From positions 434,001-498,000 of the forward strand of contig NZ_JAQMWP010000006.1 in assembly GCF_030403745.1 (NCBI RefSeq): 64,000 bases of DNA. Direction: 5' to 3'. Shown here one piece after another: positions 37,662 through 46,026 of the stretch (positions within the stretch are counted from its first letter, which is position 1; the number at the start of each line of letters is the position of its first letter). Below the pieces are notes generated by a model. That model had not been told where the DNA came from. It did no database searches and was given only the letters and a program-made list of their open reading frames with translations. Source of the DNA: Streptomyces sp. S.PB5. GTDB taxonomy: Bacteria > Actinomycetota > Actinomycetes > Streptomycetales > Streptomycetaceae. A program made the translations under genes and the position numbers.

Positions 37662-39164
37662 ATGGCATCGGAGCAGATCCGCCGTTGGGAATCAGGCGCG
37701 CTGGCGCACGCGGTGACGGACCCCTTCGGCCAGGGCCCCGTCCCCTGGCTCCGCGGCGACGAGACGTACTTCGACGACACGGGCCACGTAGTCCCCTGGT
37801 ACGTGGACGGCACCCAACAACCTCCCCGCCCGGGCCGCGAAACCCCCCGAATCCCCACCCCCCGCTCAACCGCCGGAGGCCCCCGCGCCGCAGACGACGT
37901 CCGCCGCCAGATCAAGGGCTTCACCTCCACCGGTGCGGCCGCCCCCGGCGAGGCCGTCGACTTCCACATCACGGTCGACCCGCCCCAGGAATTCAGCGTC
38001 GACGTCTACCGCATCGGCCACTACGGCGGCGACGGCGCCGCGAAGATCACCACCAGCCCCCGCCTCTCCGGCATCGTCCAGCCCCCGCCCCTCACCGCGG
38101 ACCGCACGGTCTCCTGTCACCACTGGTGGCTGAGCTGGCGCCTGCAGATCCCGTCGTACTGGAGCATCGGGGCCTATGTCGCCGTACTCACCACCGCCGA
38201 CGGCTACCGCTCCCACGTCCCCTTCACCGTCCGCCACGACCACCCGGCGGACCTGCTGCTCCTCCTGCCGGACGTGACATGGCAGGCGTACAACCTCTAC
38301 CCGGAGGACGGCCGCACCGGCGCAAGCCTGTACCACGCCTGGGACGAGAACGGCCGTCTCCTGGGGGAGTCCGACGCCGCCACGACCGTCTCGTTCGACC
38401 GCCCGTACGCCGGCGCCGGCCTCCCCCTCCACGTGGGCCACGCCTACGACTTCATCCGCTTCGCCGAGCGCTACGGCTACGACCTGGCCTACGCCGACGC
38501 CCGCGACCTGCACTCCGGCCGAGTCGACCCCACCCGCTACCGCGGCCTGGTCTTCCCCGGCCATGACGAGTACTGGTCGGCGAACATGCGCCGCACGGTG
38601 GAGCGCGCCCGGGACCACGGCACGTCCCTCGTCTTCCTCTCCGCCAACACCATGTACTGGCAGGTGGAGTTGGGCCCGTCCCCCTCAGGAGTCCCCGACC
38701 GCCTCCTGACCTGCCGCAAACGCCGGGGCCCGGGCCGCCCGGTCCTCTGGCGCGAAATCGACCGCCCGGAACAGCAGTTGGTCGGCATCCAGTACGCGGG
38801 CCGCGTCCCCGACCCGTCCCCCCTGGTCGTCCGCAACGCCGACCACTGGCTCTGGGAGGCCACGGGCGCCCACGAGGGCGACGAGATCGAGGGCCTGGTC
38901 GCGGGCGAGGCCGACCGCTACTTCCCCCGCACCGCCCTTCCCGAGCACGAGGACCGCATCCTGCTCGCGCACTCCCCGTACGCCGACACCGAGGGCACCC
39001 TCCGCCACCAGGAGACCTCCCTCTACCGTGCCCCCTCCGGCGCCCTGGTCTTCGCGTCCGGCACCTTCGCGTGGTCCCCGTCCCTGGACCGCCCCGGCCA
39101 TGTAGACCCCCGGATCCAGCGCGCCACGGCGAACCTGCTGGACCACATCTGCAAGCGCGACTGA
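37662..39164 (+). CDS. N,N-dimethylformamidase large-subunit-like protein
   Basis: The 500-residue protein starts at ATG after GGGAGGGGAG. The region from about residue 80 on matches the beta (large) subunit C-terminal family of N,N-dimethylformamidase: VDVYRIGHYGGDGA, then LLLLPDVTWQAYN and VFPGHDEYWSANMRR. These form a lyase-like beta domain plus a glutamine-amidotransferase-like fold. No small-subunit gene or lectin domain is nearby, and no signal peptide is seen. The true substrate is unknown. Confidence 0.8.
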   Translation: MASEQIRRWESGALAHAVTDPFGQGPVPWLRGDETYFDDTGHVVPWYVDGTQQPPRPGRETPRIPTPRSTAGGPRAADDVRRQIKGFTSTGAAAPGEAVDFHITVDPPQEFSVDVYRIGHYGGDGAAKITTSPRLSGIVQPPPLTADRTVSCHHWWLSWRLQIPSYWSIGAYVAVLTTADGYRSHVPFTVRHDHPADLLLLLPDVTWQAYNLYPEDGRTGASLYHAWDENGRLLGESDAATTVSFDRPYAGAGLPLHVGHAYDFIRFAERYGYDLAYADARDLHSGRVDPTRYRGLVFPGHDEYWSANMRRTVERARDHGTSLVFLSANTMYWQVELGPSPSGVPDRLLTCRKRRGPGRPVLWREIDRPEQQLVGIQYAGRVPDPSPLVVRNADHWLWEATGAHEGDEIEGLVAGEADRYFPRTALPEHEDRILLAHSPYADTEGTLRHQETSLYRAPSGALVFASGTFAWSPSLDRPGHVDPRIQRATANLLDHICKRD

Positions 39165-39256
39165 CACCACCCACCCACCCCATCGACCCCCTGTCCAGGA
39201 CCGGCCACCTCATACGGGACAATCGAGCCAGTTGGACAGAACCACGGGGAGGAACC

Positions 39257-40156
39257 GTGTCCGGATTCGTAGAAAAGCCCGAGCCGATCCAGGTTCCGGG
39301 CTTGGTGCACCTCCACACCGGCAAGGTGCGTGAGCTGTACCAGAACGAGGCGGGCGACCTCGTGATGGTCGCCAGCGACCGCATCTCCGCGTACGACTGG
39401 GTGCTGCCGTCCGAGATCCCCGACAAGGGCCGGGTTCTCACCCAGTTGTCCCTGTGGTGGTTCGACCAGATCGCCGATCTGATCCCCAACCACGTCCTGA
39501 GCACCGACCTGCCCGAAGGCGCTCCCGCTGACTGGGCCGGCCGCACCCTCGTCTGCAAGTCGCTCCAGATGGTCCCGGTGGAGGCGGTGGCCCGCGGCTA
39601 CCTCACCGGCTCGGGCCTGGTCGAGTACAACGAGTCCCGCACGGTCTGCGGCCTCGCCCTCCCCGAGGGCCTGGTCGACGGCAGTGAGCTCCCCGCCCCG
39701 ATCTTCACCCCGGCCACCAAGGCCGAGGTCGGCGAGCACGACGAGAACGTGTCGTACGAGGAGGTCGCCCGCCAGGTCGGCGCCGACACCGCCGCCCGGC
39801 TGCGCCAGGCGACCCTCGCCGTGTACTCGCGGGGCCGGGACATCGCCCGGGACCGCGGGATCATCCTCGCGGACACCAAGTTCGAGTTCGGCTTCGAGGG
39901 CGACACGCTGGTCCTCGCGGACGAGATCCTCACCCCGGACTCCTCCCGCTTCTGGCCGGCCGACCAGTGGGAGCCGGGGCGCGCGCAGCCGTCGTACGAC
40001 AAGCAGTTCGTGCGCGACTGGCTGACCTCGGCGGAGTCCGGCTGGGACCGCAAGAGCGAGCAGCCCCCGCCGCCGCTGCCGCAGGAGGTCGTGGACCGGA
40101 CCCGCGCCAAGTACATCGAGGCGTACGAGCGCCTGACCGGCACGACCTGGAGCTGA
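39257..40156 (+). CDS. purC: SAICAR synthetase
   Basis: The 299-residue enzyme ligates aspartate to CAIR in purine synthesis. It begins MSGFVEKPEPIQVPG and contains GKVRELY, VASDRISAYDWVLP and the family motif DTKFEFGFEGDTLVLADEI (positions about 200–218). GTG start, preceded by GGGGAGGAACC. Unlike purD and purF it has a normal ribosome binding site. A strong terminator follows. Confidence 0.97.
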   Translation: MSGFVEKPEPIQVPGLVHLHTGKVRELYQNEAGDLVMVASDRISAYDWVLPSEIPDKGRVLTQLSLWWFDQIADLIPNHVLSTDLPEGAPADWAGRTLVCKSLQMVPVEAVARGYLTGSGLVEYNESRTVCGLALPEGLVDGSELPAPIFTPATKAEVGEHDENVSYEEVARQVGADTAARLRQATLAVYSRGRDIARDRGIILADTKFEFGFEGDTLVLADEILTPDSSRFWPADQWEPGRAQPSYDKQFVRDWLTSAESGWDRKSEQPPPPLPQEVVDRTRAKYIEAYERLTGTTWS

Positions 40157-40171
40157 CCCCCGGCGCCACGA

Positions 40172-40203
40172 GAAAGGCCCCGGTCCACTGGACCGGGGCC
40201 TTC
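40172..40203. terminator. Bidirectional terminator between purC and tRNA-Gly
   Basis: GAAAGGCCCCGGTC (40172–40185) pairs with GACCGGGGCCTTC (40191–40203), allowing for one unpaired A. It serves purC on the + strand and the converging tRNA-Gly on the − strand. Confidence 0.8.
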
Positions 40204-40209
40204 ATCAAG

Positions 40210-40282
40210 AGCGAACGACGAGGTTCGAACTCGCGACCTCAACCTTGGCAAGGTTGCGCTCTACCAACTGAGCTACGTTCGC
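40210..40282 (-). tRNA. tRNA-Gly (anticodon GCC), copy 1
   Basis: The 73-base cloverleaf has acceptor GCGAACG/CGTTCGC, D-loop with GG (CAGTTGGTAG), anticodon loop TTGCCAA and T-loop TTCGAAC. CCA is not encoded. It is identical to the copy at 44118–44190; the shared block is 80 bp (40205–40284). Confidence 0.97.
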
Positions 40283-40304
40283 ATGCGCCGTGGCGCGAGA
40301 ACCA

Positions 40305-40913
40305 CTATACCCAACCTCGCTGCCGGGCGAGCCGCACCGCCGCATGACGGTTCTCGGCCCCGAGCTTCGAGACGGCAGACGACAGATAGTTCCGCACGGT
40401 CCCCTGTGACAGCGCGGCCCGTTCCGCGATCTCCGCGACGGGCGCCCCGTCGGCGGCCAGTTCCAGCACCTCGGCCTCGCGCGAGGTCAGCGGCGAGTCG
40501 CCGGCGGAGATCGCGTCGGCCGCCAACTCCGGGTCCACGTACCGCTGTCCGGCATGCACGGTACGGATGATCTCCGCGAGCCGCTGCGCGCTCACCGTCT
40601 TCGGGACGAACCCCCGCACACCCGCCTCAAGGGCTCGCTTGAGATGCCCGGGCCGCCCATGACTGGTCACGATCAGCACTCTGCAGCCGGGCAGTTCGGT
40701 CCGTAGGGATGTGGCGACCTTCACACCGTCCGCACCGGGCATCTGAAGATCCAGTACGGCGACATCGGGAGCGTGTGCCCTCGCCATCGCCAGCGCCTCG
40801 GGACCCGACGCCGCCTCGGCGACGATCACCAGGTCGTCCTCCAGCGCGAGCAGCGCCGCCAGGGCGCCCCGGATCAGATGTTCGTCGTCGGCCAGCAGCA
40901 GCCGCACGGTCAT
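40305..40913 (-). CDS. NarL/DesR-type response regulator
   Basis: The 202-residue regulator has a receiver domain with phosphoacceptor Asp55 (VLDLQMPG), acidic pocket DDE at 9–11, and Lys in FVPKTV. A LuxR-type helix-turn-helix follows (LTSREAEVLELAADG, then GTVRNYLSSAVSKLG). Its start overlaps the kinase stop by four bases, so they are cotranslated. It is likely to control the adjacent ABC transporter genes. Confidence 0.93.
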   Translation of the reverse strand: MTVRLLLADDEHLIRGALAALLALEDDLVIVAEAASGPEALAMARAHAPDVAVLDLQMPGADGVKVATSLRTELPGCRVLIVTSHGRPGHLKRALEAGVRGFVPKTVSAQRLAEIIRTVHAGQRYVDPELAADAISAGDSPLTSREAEVLELAADGAPVAEIAERAALSQGTVRNYLSSAVSKLGAENRHAAVRLARQRGWV

Positions 40914-42259
40914 CCCGTGACCTCTCTCACACGCAACGGCACTGAGGCCACCACTCGAAACACACCCTCACCCACCGGCCCGGCCTCCAACGTCCCCTCC
41001 ACCGCGGCGAGCCGCTCCCGCAACCCGACCAGCCCCGATCCCCCGACCCCAAAACCCCCGACCCCAAAACCCTCAGCCCCAGAACCCTCAGCCCCAGAAC
41101 CCTCAGCCCCAGAACCCTCAACCCCAAAGCCTTCAGCCCTGGAGCCCCCGCCCCCCGGCCCACCACCCCGCGAGCCCGCCCCCGCTCCCACCCCGTCGTT
41201 CTCCACGCTGAGCACCACCCGCCCGTCACTCACCCGCACACTCACCACACACCATCCCGCATCCCCGTGCCGCAGGACGTTCGTCGTCGCCTCGCGGACG
41301 ACCCACGCGAGCGCCGACTGCACGTCCGCCGCAAGTCCGGCCGTCGCCTCCCCGTCCGCCGCGAAGGTGCAGTGGATCCCGGCCGCCTGCAACACCCCTT
41401 GCGCACCGGCGAGTTCCACCCCGAGGTCGGCTTCCCGATAGCCGCGTACGACGTCCCGCACCTCGCGCTGGGACTCCCGCGCGATCCGCTGCACCTCGAC
41501 CATCTGCTCCTCGGCCTCGGGCCGTCCCCGTCGCGTCAGCTGGACGGCCAGCTCGCTCTTGAGCGCGATCACGGCGAGGTTGCGCCCCATGACGTCGTGC
41601 AGGTCCCGTCCGAACCGCAGCCGCTCCTCGGCGACGGCGAGCCGGGCCCGGGTCTCGCGGGCCTCGTCGAGTTCGTAGACGGCGTTGAGCAGCCAGACGG
41701 AGAAGGCGGAGGTGAAGGCGAGGAACCCGGCCCCGAGCAGCACGGCCAGCATCGTCAGCAGGGTGGCGGCGCCGGGCAGTCCCAGCGGGAAGGCGACGAC
41801 CCCCGAGCCGACGGCGAACCCCGCGACGAGCCCGTACACGCGCCGCCGGTCGCGTACGCCCATCGCGAACACTCCGGCGCCGAAGATCAGGACGACCGAG
41901 AAGATCCCGCCAGTGGCACTGTCGACGGCGTCCCCGCCCGGCCCGTGCTCCGCGATCACGATCGCCGTCACGGAGACGGCCGCGGTGACCGCACCGAGTG
42001 TCCACAGCGTGTGGACGGGCTGCTCACGCCGGCCCCGGGTCCAGTCCAGCGCCCGGGACGCGGTCACGGCACAGGCCACGGCGTGCCCGACCACCAGCAC
42101 CAGCAGCAGGCCGGCGAGCCAGCCCGGTATCCCGCCCAGGATCGGCAGCCCGAGCGACACCACCTCGATCACCGCGAAGAAGTGGAACGACCACCGCGTA
42201 TACGTCTCCACCTTGGCCGGCGTGCTCTTCCGCTGCCACCAGCCCCCCGGCTCGCGCAT
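40910..42259 (-). CDS. Sensor histidine kinase (HisKA_3, DesK-like) with repeat-filled ATP lid
   Basis: The 449-residue kinase has five to six membrane spans in residues 20–200. The dimerisation helix carries the phospho-His in RDLHDVMGRNLAV near residue 245, the N-box is EATTNVLRHG, and G-boxes are ENDGVG and GGSGLVGLRER. Between the two G-boxes lies a run of about 35 residues of five-residue repeats (AEGFG/VEGSG type) instead of a normal short ATP lid. Start at ATG 42259 is supported by GGGGAG; it lies 14 bp past the permease stop. Confidence 0.9.
   Translation of the reverse strand: MREPGGWWQRKSTPAKVETYTRWSFHFFAVIEVVSLGLPILGGIPGWLAGLLLVLVVGHAVACAVTASRALDWTRGRREQPVHTLWTLGAVTAAVSVTAIVIAEHGPGGDAVDSATGGIFSVVLIFGAGVFAMGVRDRRRVYGLVAGFAVGSGVVAFPLGLPGAATLLTMLAVLLGAGFLAFTSAFSVWLLNAVYELDEARETRARLAVAEERLRFGRDLHDVMGRNLAVIALKSELAVQLTRRGRPEAEEQMVEVQRIARESQREVRDVVRGYREADLGVELAGAQGVLQAAGIHCTFAADGEATAGLAADVQSALAWVVREATTNVLRHGDAGWCVVSVRVSDGRVVLSVENDGVGAGAGSRGGGPGGGGSRAEGFGVEGSGAEGSGAEGSGAEGFGVGGFGVGGSGLVGLRERLAAVEGTLEAGPVGEGVFRVVASVPLRVREVTG
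41041..41150 (-). repeat. 15-bp tandem repeat inside the histidine kinase gene
   Basis: About seven copies of a CCTCAGCCCCAGAAC-type unit (with variants) encode seven pentapeptides of AEGSG/AEGFG/VGGFG form. Being a multiple of three, copy-number change keeps the reading frame. Confidence 0.85.
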
Positions 42260-42273
42260 GCTCTCCCCGTACG

Positions 42274-43050
42274 TCAGCGCCTCGGCTCCCACCGGAACCA
42301 CCGTCCTACAGCAAACACCGCCGACACGGTCCAGGCCAGCGCGATGGCGAGGGCACCCAGCGCCTCGTACACCGACAGACTGCCGGTCCAGCCGCCGCGC
42401 ACCAGAGTGATCACCGGGGACAGCGGCAGCAGCTCGCACACGGATGCGAACCGGTCGGGCAGCACCTCCAGGGGCACGGCGACCCCGGAGAAGATCATCG
42501 AGATCAGCACGAACGGCAGCGTCGTGACCTGCGCGCTCTCCATGGTCCGGGTCACGGCCGTCGTCAGGGCCGCCAGCGCCGCGCACATCACGAGCCCCAG
42601 CAGCAGGCCGAGGACGGCGAGATAAGGCGCCTTCGGGGCGGCCATGTCCAGCAGGGCGGTGCTCCCGGCGACCAGCACCAGCGACTGCGCGAGCCCGGTC
42701 GCACCGATCGGCAGCGCGGTGCCGACGAGGATCTCGACGTCCCGCAGCTCCCCGGTGCGCAGCCGCTTGAGCACCAGTTCCTCGCGCCGGGCGGTGTAGA
42801 TCCCGACCAGGGCTCCGTAGACGCCGAACAGCAGCGAGAACCCGATCCCGGCCGGCAGCAGCACCAGTCCCATGTCGAGCCCGGCGTCCTCGACGTCCAT
42901 GTCGTCCACGACGGACCGCAGGCTGAACGGCAGCACGAGCGGCACCAGGACGGCCGTGAGGAGCGTGGCCTTGCTGCGCCCGAGCAGGGTGAACTCGGCC
43001 CGCGCCAGCGCGCTCAGCCGTCCGGCCGGTGTGGTGGTGACGATGCTCAT
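42274..43050 (-). CDS. ABC-2 type transporter permease
   Basis: The 258-residue protein has six membrane spans and an ABC-2/DrrB-like core (ARREELVLKRLRTGELRD, then FSGVAVPLEVLP). Its ATG overlaps the ATPase stop (ATGA). With the ATPase it forms an exporter, probably for a drug, lipid or peptide; the substrate is not evident. Confidence 0.9.
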   Translation of the reverse strand: MSIVTTTPAGRLSALARAEFTLLGRSKATLLTAVLVPLVLPFSLRSVVDDMDVEDAGLDMGLVLLPAGIGFSLLFGVYGALVGIYTARREELVLKRLRTGELRDVEILVGTALPIGATGLAQSLVLVAGSTALLDMAAPKAPYLAVLGLLLGLVMCAALAALTTAVTRTMESAQVTTLPFVLISMIFSGVAVPLEVLPDRFASVCELLPLSPVITLVRGGWTGSLSVYEALGALAIALAWTVSAVFAVGRWFRWEPRR

Positions 43051-43973
43051 GCCGTGACCTCCTCGGCCGCCGCGATCCCCAGGAACGCCTCTTCCAGCGA
43101 CGCCGACCGCACATCGAGCCGACGCAGCTCCACCCCGGCCCGCTCGGCCCACACCAGGACCCCCGTGGCCGCCCGCTGCAGTTCCCGGGTCCGCAGCCGT
43201 ACGACCCGGCCGTCCATCTCGTGGCCCAGCACCCCCAGCTCCCCGAGCGGCGGCAGGTCCCCCACGAAATAGCCCTCGGGCAGCTCGAAGGAGATCCGCG
43301 AGGGCTGCCCCGCCGTCACCTCGGCCGGTGTCCCGGTCACCGCGATCCGCCCCTCGTGCAGAATCGCCAGCCGGTCGGCGAGCCCCTCGGCCTCTTCCAG
43401 ATAGTGCGTGGTCAGCAGCACGGTCGTACCGCCGTCCCGCAGCGCCCGCACCAGCTCCCAGGTGTCCCGGCGCCCTTCCGCGTCCAGCCCGGTGGTCGGT
43501 TCGTCCAGGAACAGCACCTCGGGCCGCCCCAGCAGCGCGAGCGCGAGATCCAGCCGCCGCCGCTCACCCCCGGACAACTGCTTCACCCGTACGTCGACCC
43601 GCCTCGCGAGCCCGACGAGCTCCAGCGCCTCCAGCGGCGGCCGCGCCCCGCTGACGCAGCCCGCCCACATCCGCGCGGTCTCGGCGACGGTCAGCTCGGA
43701 CGGAAACCCGCCCTCCTGCAGCATCACCCCGGTCCGCGGCCGTACGACGGCCCGCTCCTCGTAGGGATCGTGCCCGAGCACCCGCACCCGGCCCCCGGCC
43801 GGTCGTGCGAGCCCTTCGAGCAGCTCCACCGTCGATGTCTTGCCGGCCCCGTTGGTGCCGAGCAGCGCGAAGACCTCGCCCCGGGCCACGGAGAAGGTGA
43901 TCCCGCGGACCGCTTCGAACCCGCCCCCGTAGACGCGTCGCAGGTCGGTGACCTCAATCACGTTCGTGTTCAT
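43047..43973 (-). CDS. ABC transporter ATP-binding protein (DrrA-like)
   Basis: The 308-residue ATPase has Walker A GTNGAGKTS, Q-loop VMLQEGG, signature QLSGGERRRL, Walker B VLFLDEPTTGLD and switch His (LTTHYLEEAE). A C-terminal domain of about 90 residues is typical of DrrA/CcmA-like exporters. It is first in the four-gene − strand operon ATPase–permease–kinase–regulator, which looks like a self-contained sense-and-export module. Confidence 0.93.
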   Translation of the reverse strand: MNTNVIEVTDLRRVYGGGFEAVRGITFSVARGEVFALLGTNGAGKTSTVELLEGLARPAGGRVRVLGHDPYEERAVVRPRTGVMLQEGGFPSELTVAETARMWAGCVSGARPPLEALELVGLARRVDVRVKQLSGGERRRLDLALALLGRPEVLFLDEPTTGLDAEGRRDTWELVRALRDGGTTVLLTTHYLEEAEGLADRLAILHEGRIAVTGTPAEVTAGQPSRISFELPEGYFVGDLPPLGELGVLGHEMDGRVVRLRTRELQRAATGVLVWAERAGVELRRLDVRSASLEEAFLGIAAAEEVTA

Positions 43974-44081
43974 GGAACAAGCTTCTCGGCGCCCGGGTCC
44001 CGGAAGCAGTGCGCGCTGTCATCACTCGGCATGACAAATGTCAGGGGCGCGCCCGTCCCGTACGCACGACCATGCACGAAA

Positions 44082-44109
44082 AAGCCCCCCGGTGGAAGCC
44101 GGGGGGCTT
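44082..44109 (-). terminator. Terminator of tRNA-Gly copy 2
   Basis: AAGCCCCCCGG (44082–44092) pairs with CCGGGGGGCTT (44099–44109). Read on the − strand it is followed by a T-run (TTTTTC), a classical intrinsic terminator for the tRNA gene. Confidence 0.88.
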
Positions 44110-44117
44110 GATTCAAG

Positions 44118-44190
44118 AGCGAACGACGAGGTTCGAACTCGCGACCTCAACCTTGGCAAGGTTGCGCTCTACCAACTGAGCTACGTTCGC
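44118..44190 (-). tRNA. tRNA-Gly (anticodon GCC), copy 2
   Basis: The 73-base gene is identical to that at 40210–40282 and within an identical 80-bp block (44113–44192). CCA is not encoded. The two copies flank the two-component/ABC module in the same orientation. Confidence 0.97.
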
Positions 44191-44270
44191 ATTGCCTCCG
44201 ACCGGCTCTCACCGATCGGCGCGAGCACCATCCTACCTGATCCACAAGGGGGACCAGACCGGCGATGCAG

Positions 44271-44342
44271 AGCGGGTGACAGGAATTGCACACTGCGCCT
44301 TCCCCCTGGAAGGGGGATGTTCTGCTACTGAACTACACCCGC
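44271..44342 (-). tRNA. Atypical tRNA-Gly (anticodon TCC) with non-canonical D- and T-loops
   Basis: The 72-base − strand RNA folds with acceptor GCGGGTG/CACCCGC, D-stem GTTC/GAAC, anticodon stem TCCCC/GGGGA, loop CTTCCAG (anticodon TCC) and discriminator T. Two canonical features are missing. The D-loop AGTAGCA has no GG pair. The T-arm can be folded only with a bulged T in its stem, and its loop is TGCAATT in place of TTCRANN, giving G-T-G-C-A instead of G-T-T-C-R. CCA is not encoded. If it is the genome's only tRNA-Gly(UCC) it must decode GGA; if not it may be non-proteinogenic. Confidence 0.85.
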
Positions 44343-44476
44343 ATGTACTCCGTGGGCTGGGCTTTTCCGTCCCCGCCCCTCGGCGTGCTCCAGACTCTAG
44401 CCGACCAGGTGGGGGGCAATGCAAGTCGGTTGTCCTCAGGGCCCGCTGACGGACCCTGAGCACGCCCGGTGAGCCG

Positions 44477-44794
44477 TCACTGCGCCGCGGCGAACGCCTC
44501 GTAGACCTTCTTGGGGATCCGGCCGCGCGCCGGGACGTCCATCTTGTTCGCCTGGGCCCAGGCCCGGACCGCAGCCGGGTCGGGGGCGACCTCGGTCTGC
44601 TTGTACGCCTTGCCGGACCTCGACCGCTTCCGGCCGGCCTCCACGTACGGCGCGAGCGCCTTACGCAGTTGCTTGGCATTCGCTTGATTCAGGTCGATCT
44701 CGTACGACTTGCCGTCGAGTCCGAAGGCGATCGTTTCCGCCGCTTCCGAGCCGTCGATGTCGTCAAAGAGAGTGACCACGACCTTCTGCGCCAC
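44477..44794 (-). CDS. Lsr2-family nucleoid-associated protein
   Basis: The 105-residue protein begins MAQKVVVTLFDDIDGSEA and has the dimerisation domain (residues 1–60). A basic linker follows (AGRKRSRSGKAYKQ), then the C-terminal DNA-binding helix pair with the AT-hook-like PARGRIP. Lsr2 proteins bind AT-rich DNA and silence genes, including those for specialised metabolism. GTG start at 44794, preceded by AAGGGA. An in-frame upstream ATG would add six residues. Confidence 0.92.
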   Translation of the reverse strand: MAQKVVVTLFDDIDGSEAAETIAFGLDGKSYEIDLNQANAKQLRKALAPYVEAGRKRSRSGKAYKQTEVAPDPAAVRAWAQANKMDVPARGRIPKKVYEAFAAAQ

Positions 44795-45085
44795 GAATAT
44801 CGGTCCCTTCATACGGCACTTGCCAATTCATTTGTACAGTGCCCGACAATGCAATGGGAAGCCCGACTAAATCCTTCCGCGTGTCCGAACGCAATAGGTT
44901 TCGGGTGTCGATCGGGGATCTTTCCCGGAAATTTTCGTGAACGCGGCCGTCGATACCGGATCGTGACGGCCCTCACGTAGCTTCCTACAAGTCAACGCGC
45001 GTAGAAATTTTGTGCGGGTAGTCTGAAGACACCTGTTGGAGGAACCCGCAGGAACCTTGCTCAGCACCACACACCGGGAGTGCCA

Positions 45086-45349
45086 GTGGCACGCGTCGTA
45101 GTCGACGTCATGCTCAAGCCGGAGATCCTCGACCCCCAGGGCCAGGCGGTGCAGCGCGCACTGCCGCGCCTGGGTTTCGAAGGCATCTCGGACGTACGTC
45201 AGGGAAAGCGATTCGAACTGGAAGTTGACGGACCGGTCGACGAGGCCGCGCTCGCCCGCATCCACGATCTTGCGGAATCCTTCCTCGCCAACACCGTGAT
45301 CGAGGACTTCACCGTCAAGGTGGAGGAAGTCGCGGAGGCCGCGAAGTGA
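45086..45349 (+). CDS. purS: FGAM synthetase subunit PurS
   Basis: The 87-residue protein (MARVVVDVMLKPEILDPQG) is the small bridging subunit of the three-part FGAM synthetase. The GTG at 45086 is chosen because GGGAG lies five bases before it. Its stop overlaps the purQ start (GTGA). Confidence 0.95.
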   Translation: MARVVVDVMLKPEILDPQGQAVQRALPRLGFEGISDVRQGKRFELEVDGPVDEAALARIHDLAESFLANTVIEDFTVKVEEVAEAAK

Positions 45350-46026
45350 CCGCTCGTATTGGCGTCGTCACTTTCCCCGGCAGCCTCGACGACCGGGACA
45401 CCCAGCGCGCGATCCGCCTCGCGGGCGCCGAACCGGTCGCCCTCTGGCACAAGGACAAGGACCTCCACCAGGTCGACGCGGTCGTTCTCCCCGGTGGTTT
45501 CTCCTACGGCGACTATCTGCGGGCCGGCGCCATCTCCCGCTTCTCGCCCGTGATGGAGACGGTCATCGAGCAGGCGAAGGCCGGCCTCCCGGTCCTCGGT
45601 ATCTGCAACGGCTTCCAGATCCTCACCGAGGCCCACCTGCTCCCCGGCGGGATGCTCGGCAACGACCACCTGCACTTCATCTGCCGCGACCAGAAGCTGC
45701 GGGTGGAGAACGCGGACACCGCCTGGACGGCCGACTACACCGCCGGCCAGGAGATCCACATCCCGCTGAAGAACATGGACGGCCGGTACGTGGCCGACCA
45801 GTACACGCTGGACAAGCTGGAGGCCGAGGGCCGGGTCGCGTTCCGGTACCTGGACTTCAACCCCAATGGCTCGCTCAACGACATCGCGGGCATCACCAAC
45901 GAGGCCGGCAACGTCGTGGGCCTCATGCCGCACCCGGAGCACGCCGTCGAGCCGCTCATCGGCTCGGGCCGCACCGACGGCCTCCCCTTCTTCACCTCGA
46001 TCCTCAAGAAGCTGGTCAACGCATGA
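45346..46026 (+). CDS. purQ: FGAM synthetase glutaminase subunit PurQ
   Basis: The 226-residue class I glutamine amidotransferase has the nucleophile Cys in LGICNGFQIL (near residue 86) and the catalytic His/Glu in MPHPEHAVE. It supplies ammonia to PurL. It is coupled by overlaps to both purS and purL. Confidence 0.97.
   Translation: MTARIGVVTFPGSLDDRDTQRAIRLAGAEPVALWHKDKDLHQVDAVVLPGGFSYGDYLRAGAISRFSPVMETVIEQAKAGLPVLGICNGFQILTEAHLLPGGMLGNDHLHFICRDQKLRVENADTAWTADYTAGQEIHIPLKNMDGRYVADQYTLDKLEAEGRVAFRYLDFNPNGSLNDIAGITNEAGNVVGLMPHPEHAVEPLIGSGRTDGLPFFTSILKKLVNA

Noticed and set aside
41041..41150. Short tandem repeats considered as a CRISPR array
   Set aside because: There are no spacers; units are contiguous 15-mers in frame within the kinase gene.
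40205..44192. Calling the tRNA-flanked module an integrative element
   Set aside because: No integrase, excisionase or replication gene lies inside; only direct repeats of two tRNA genes are visible.
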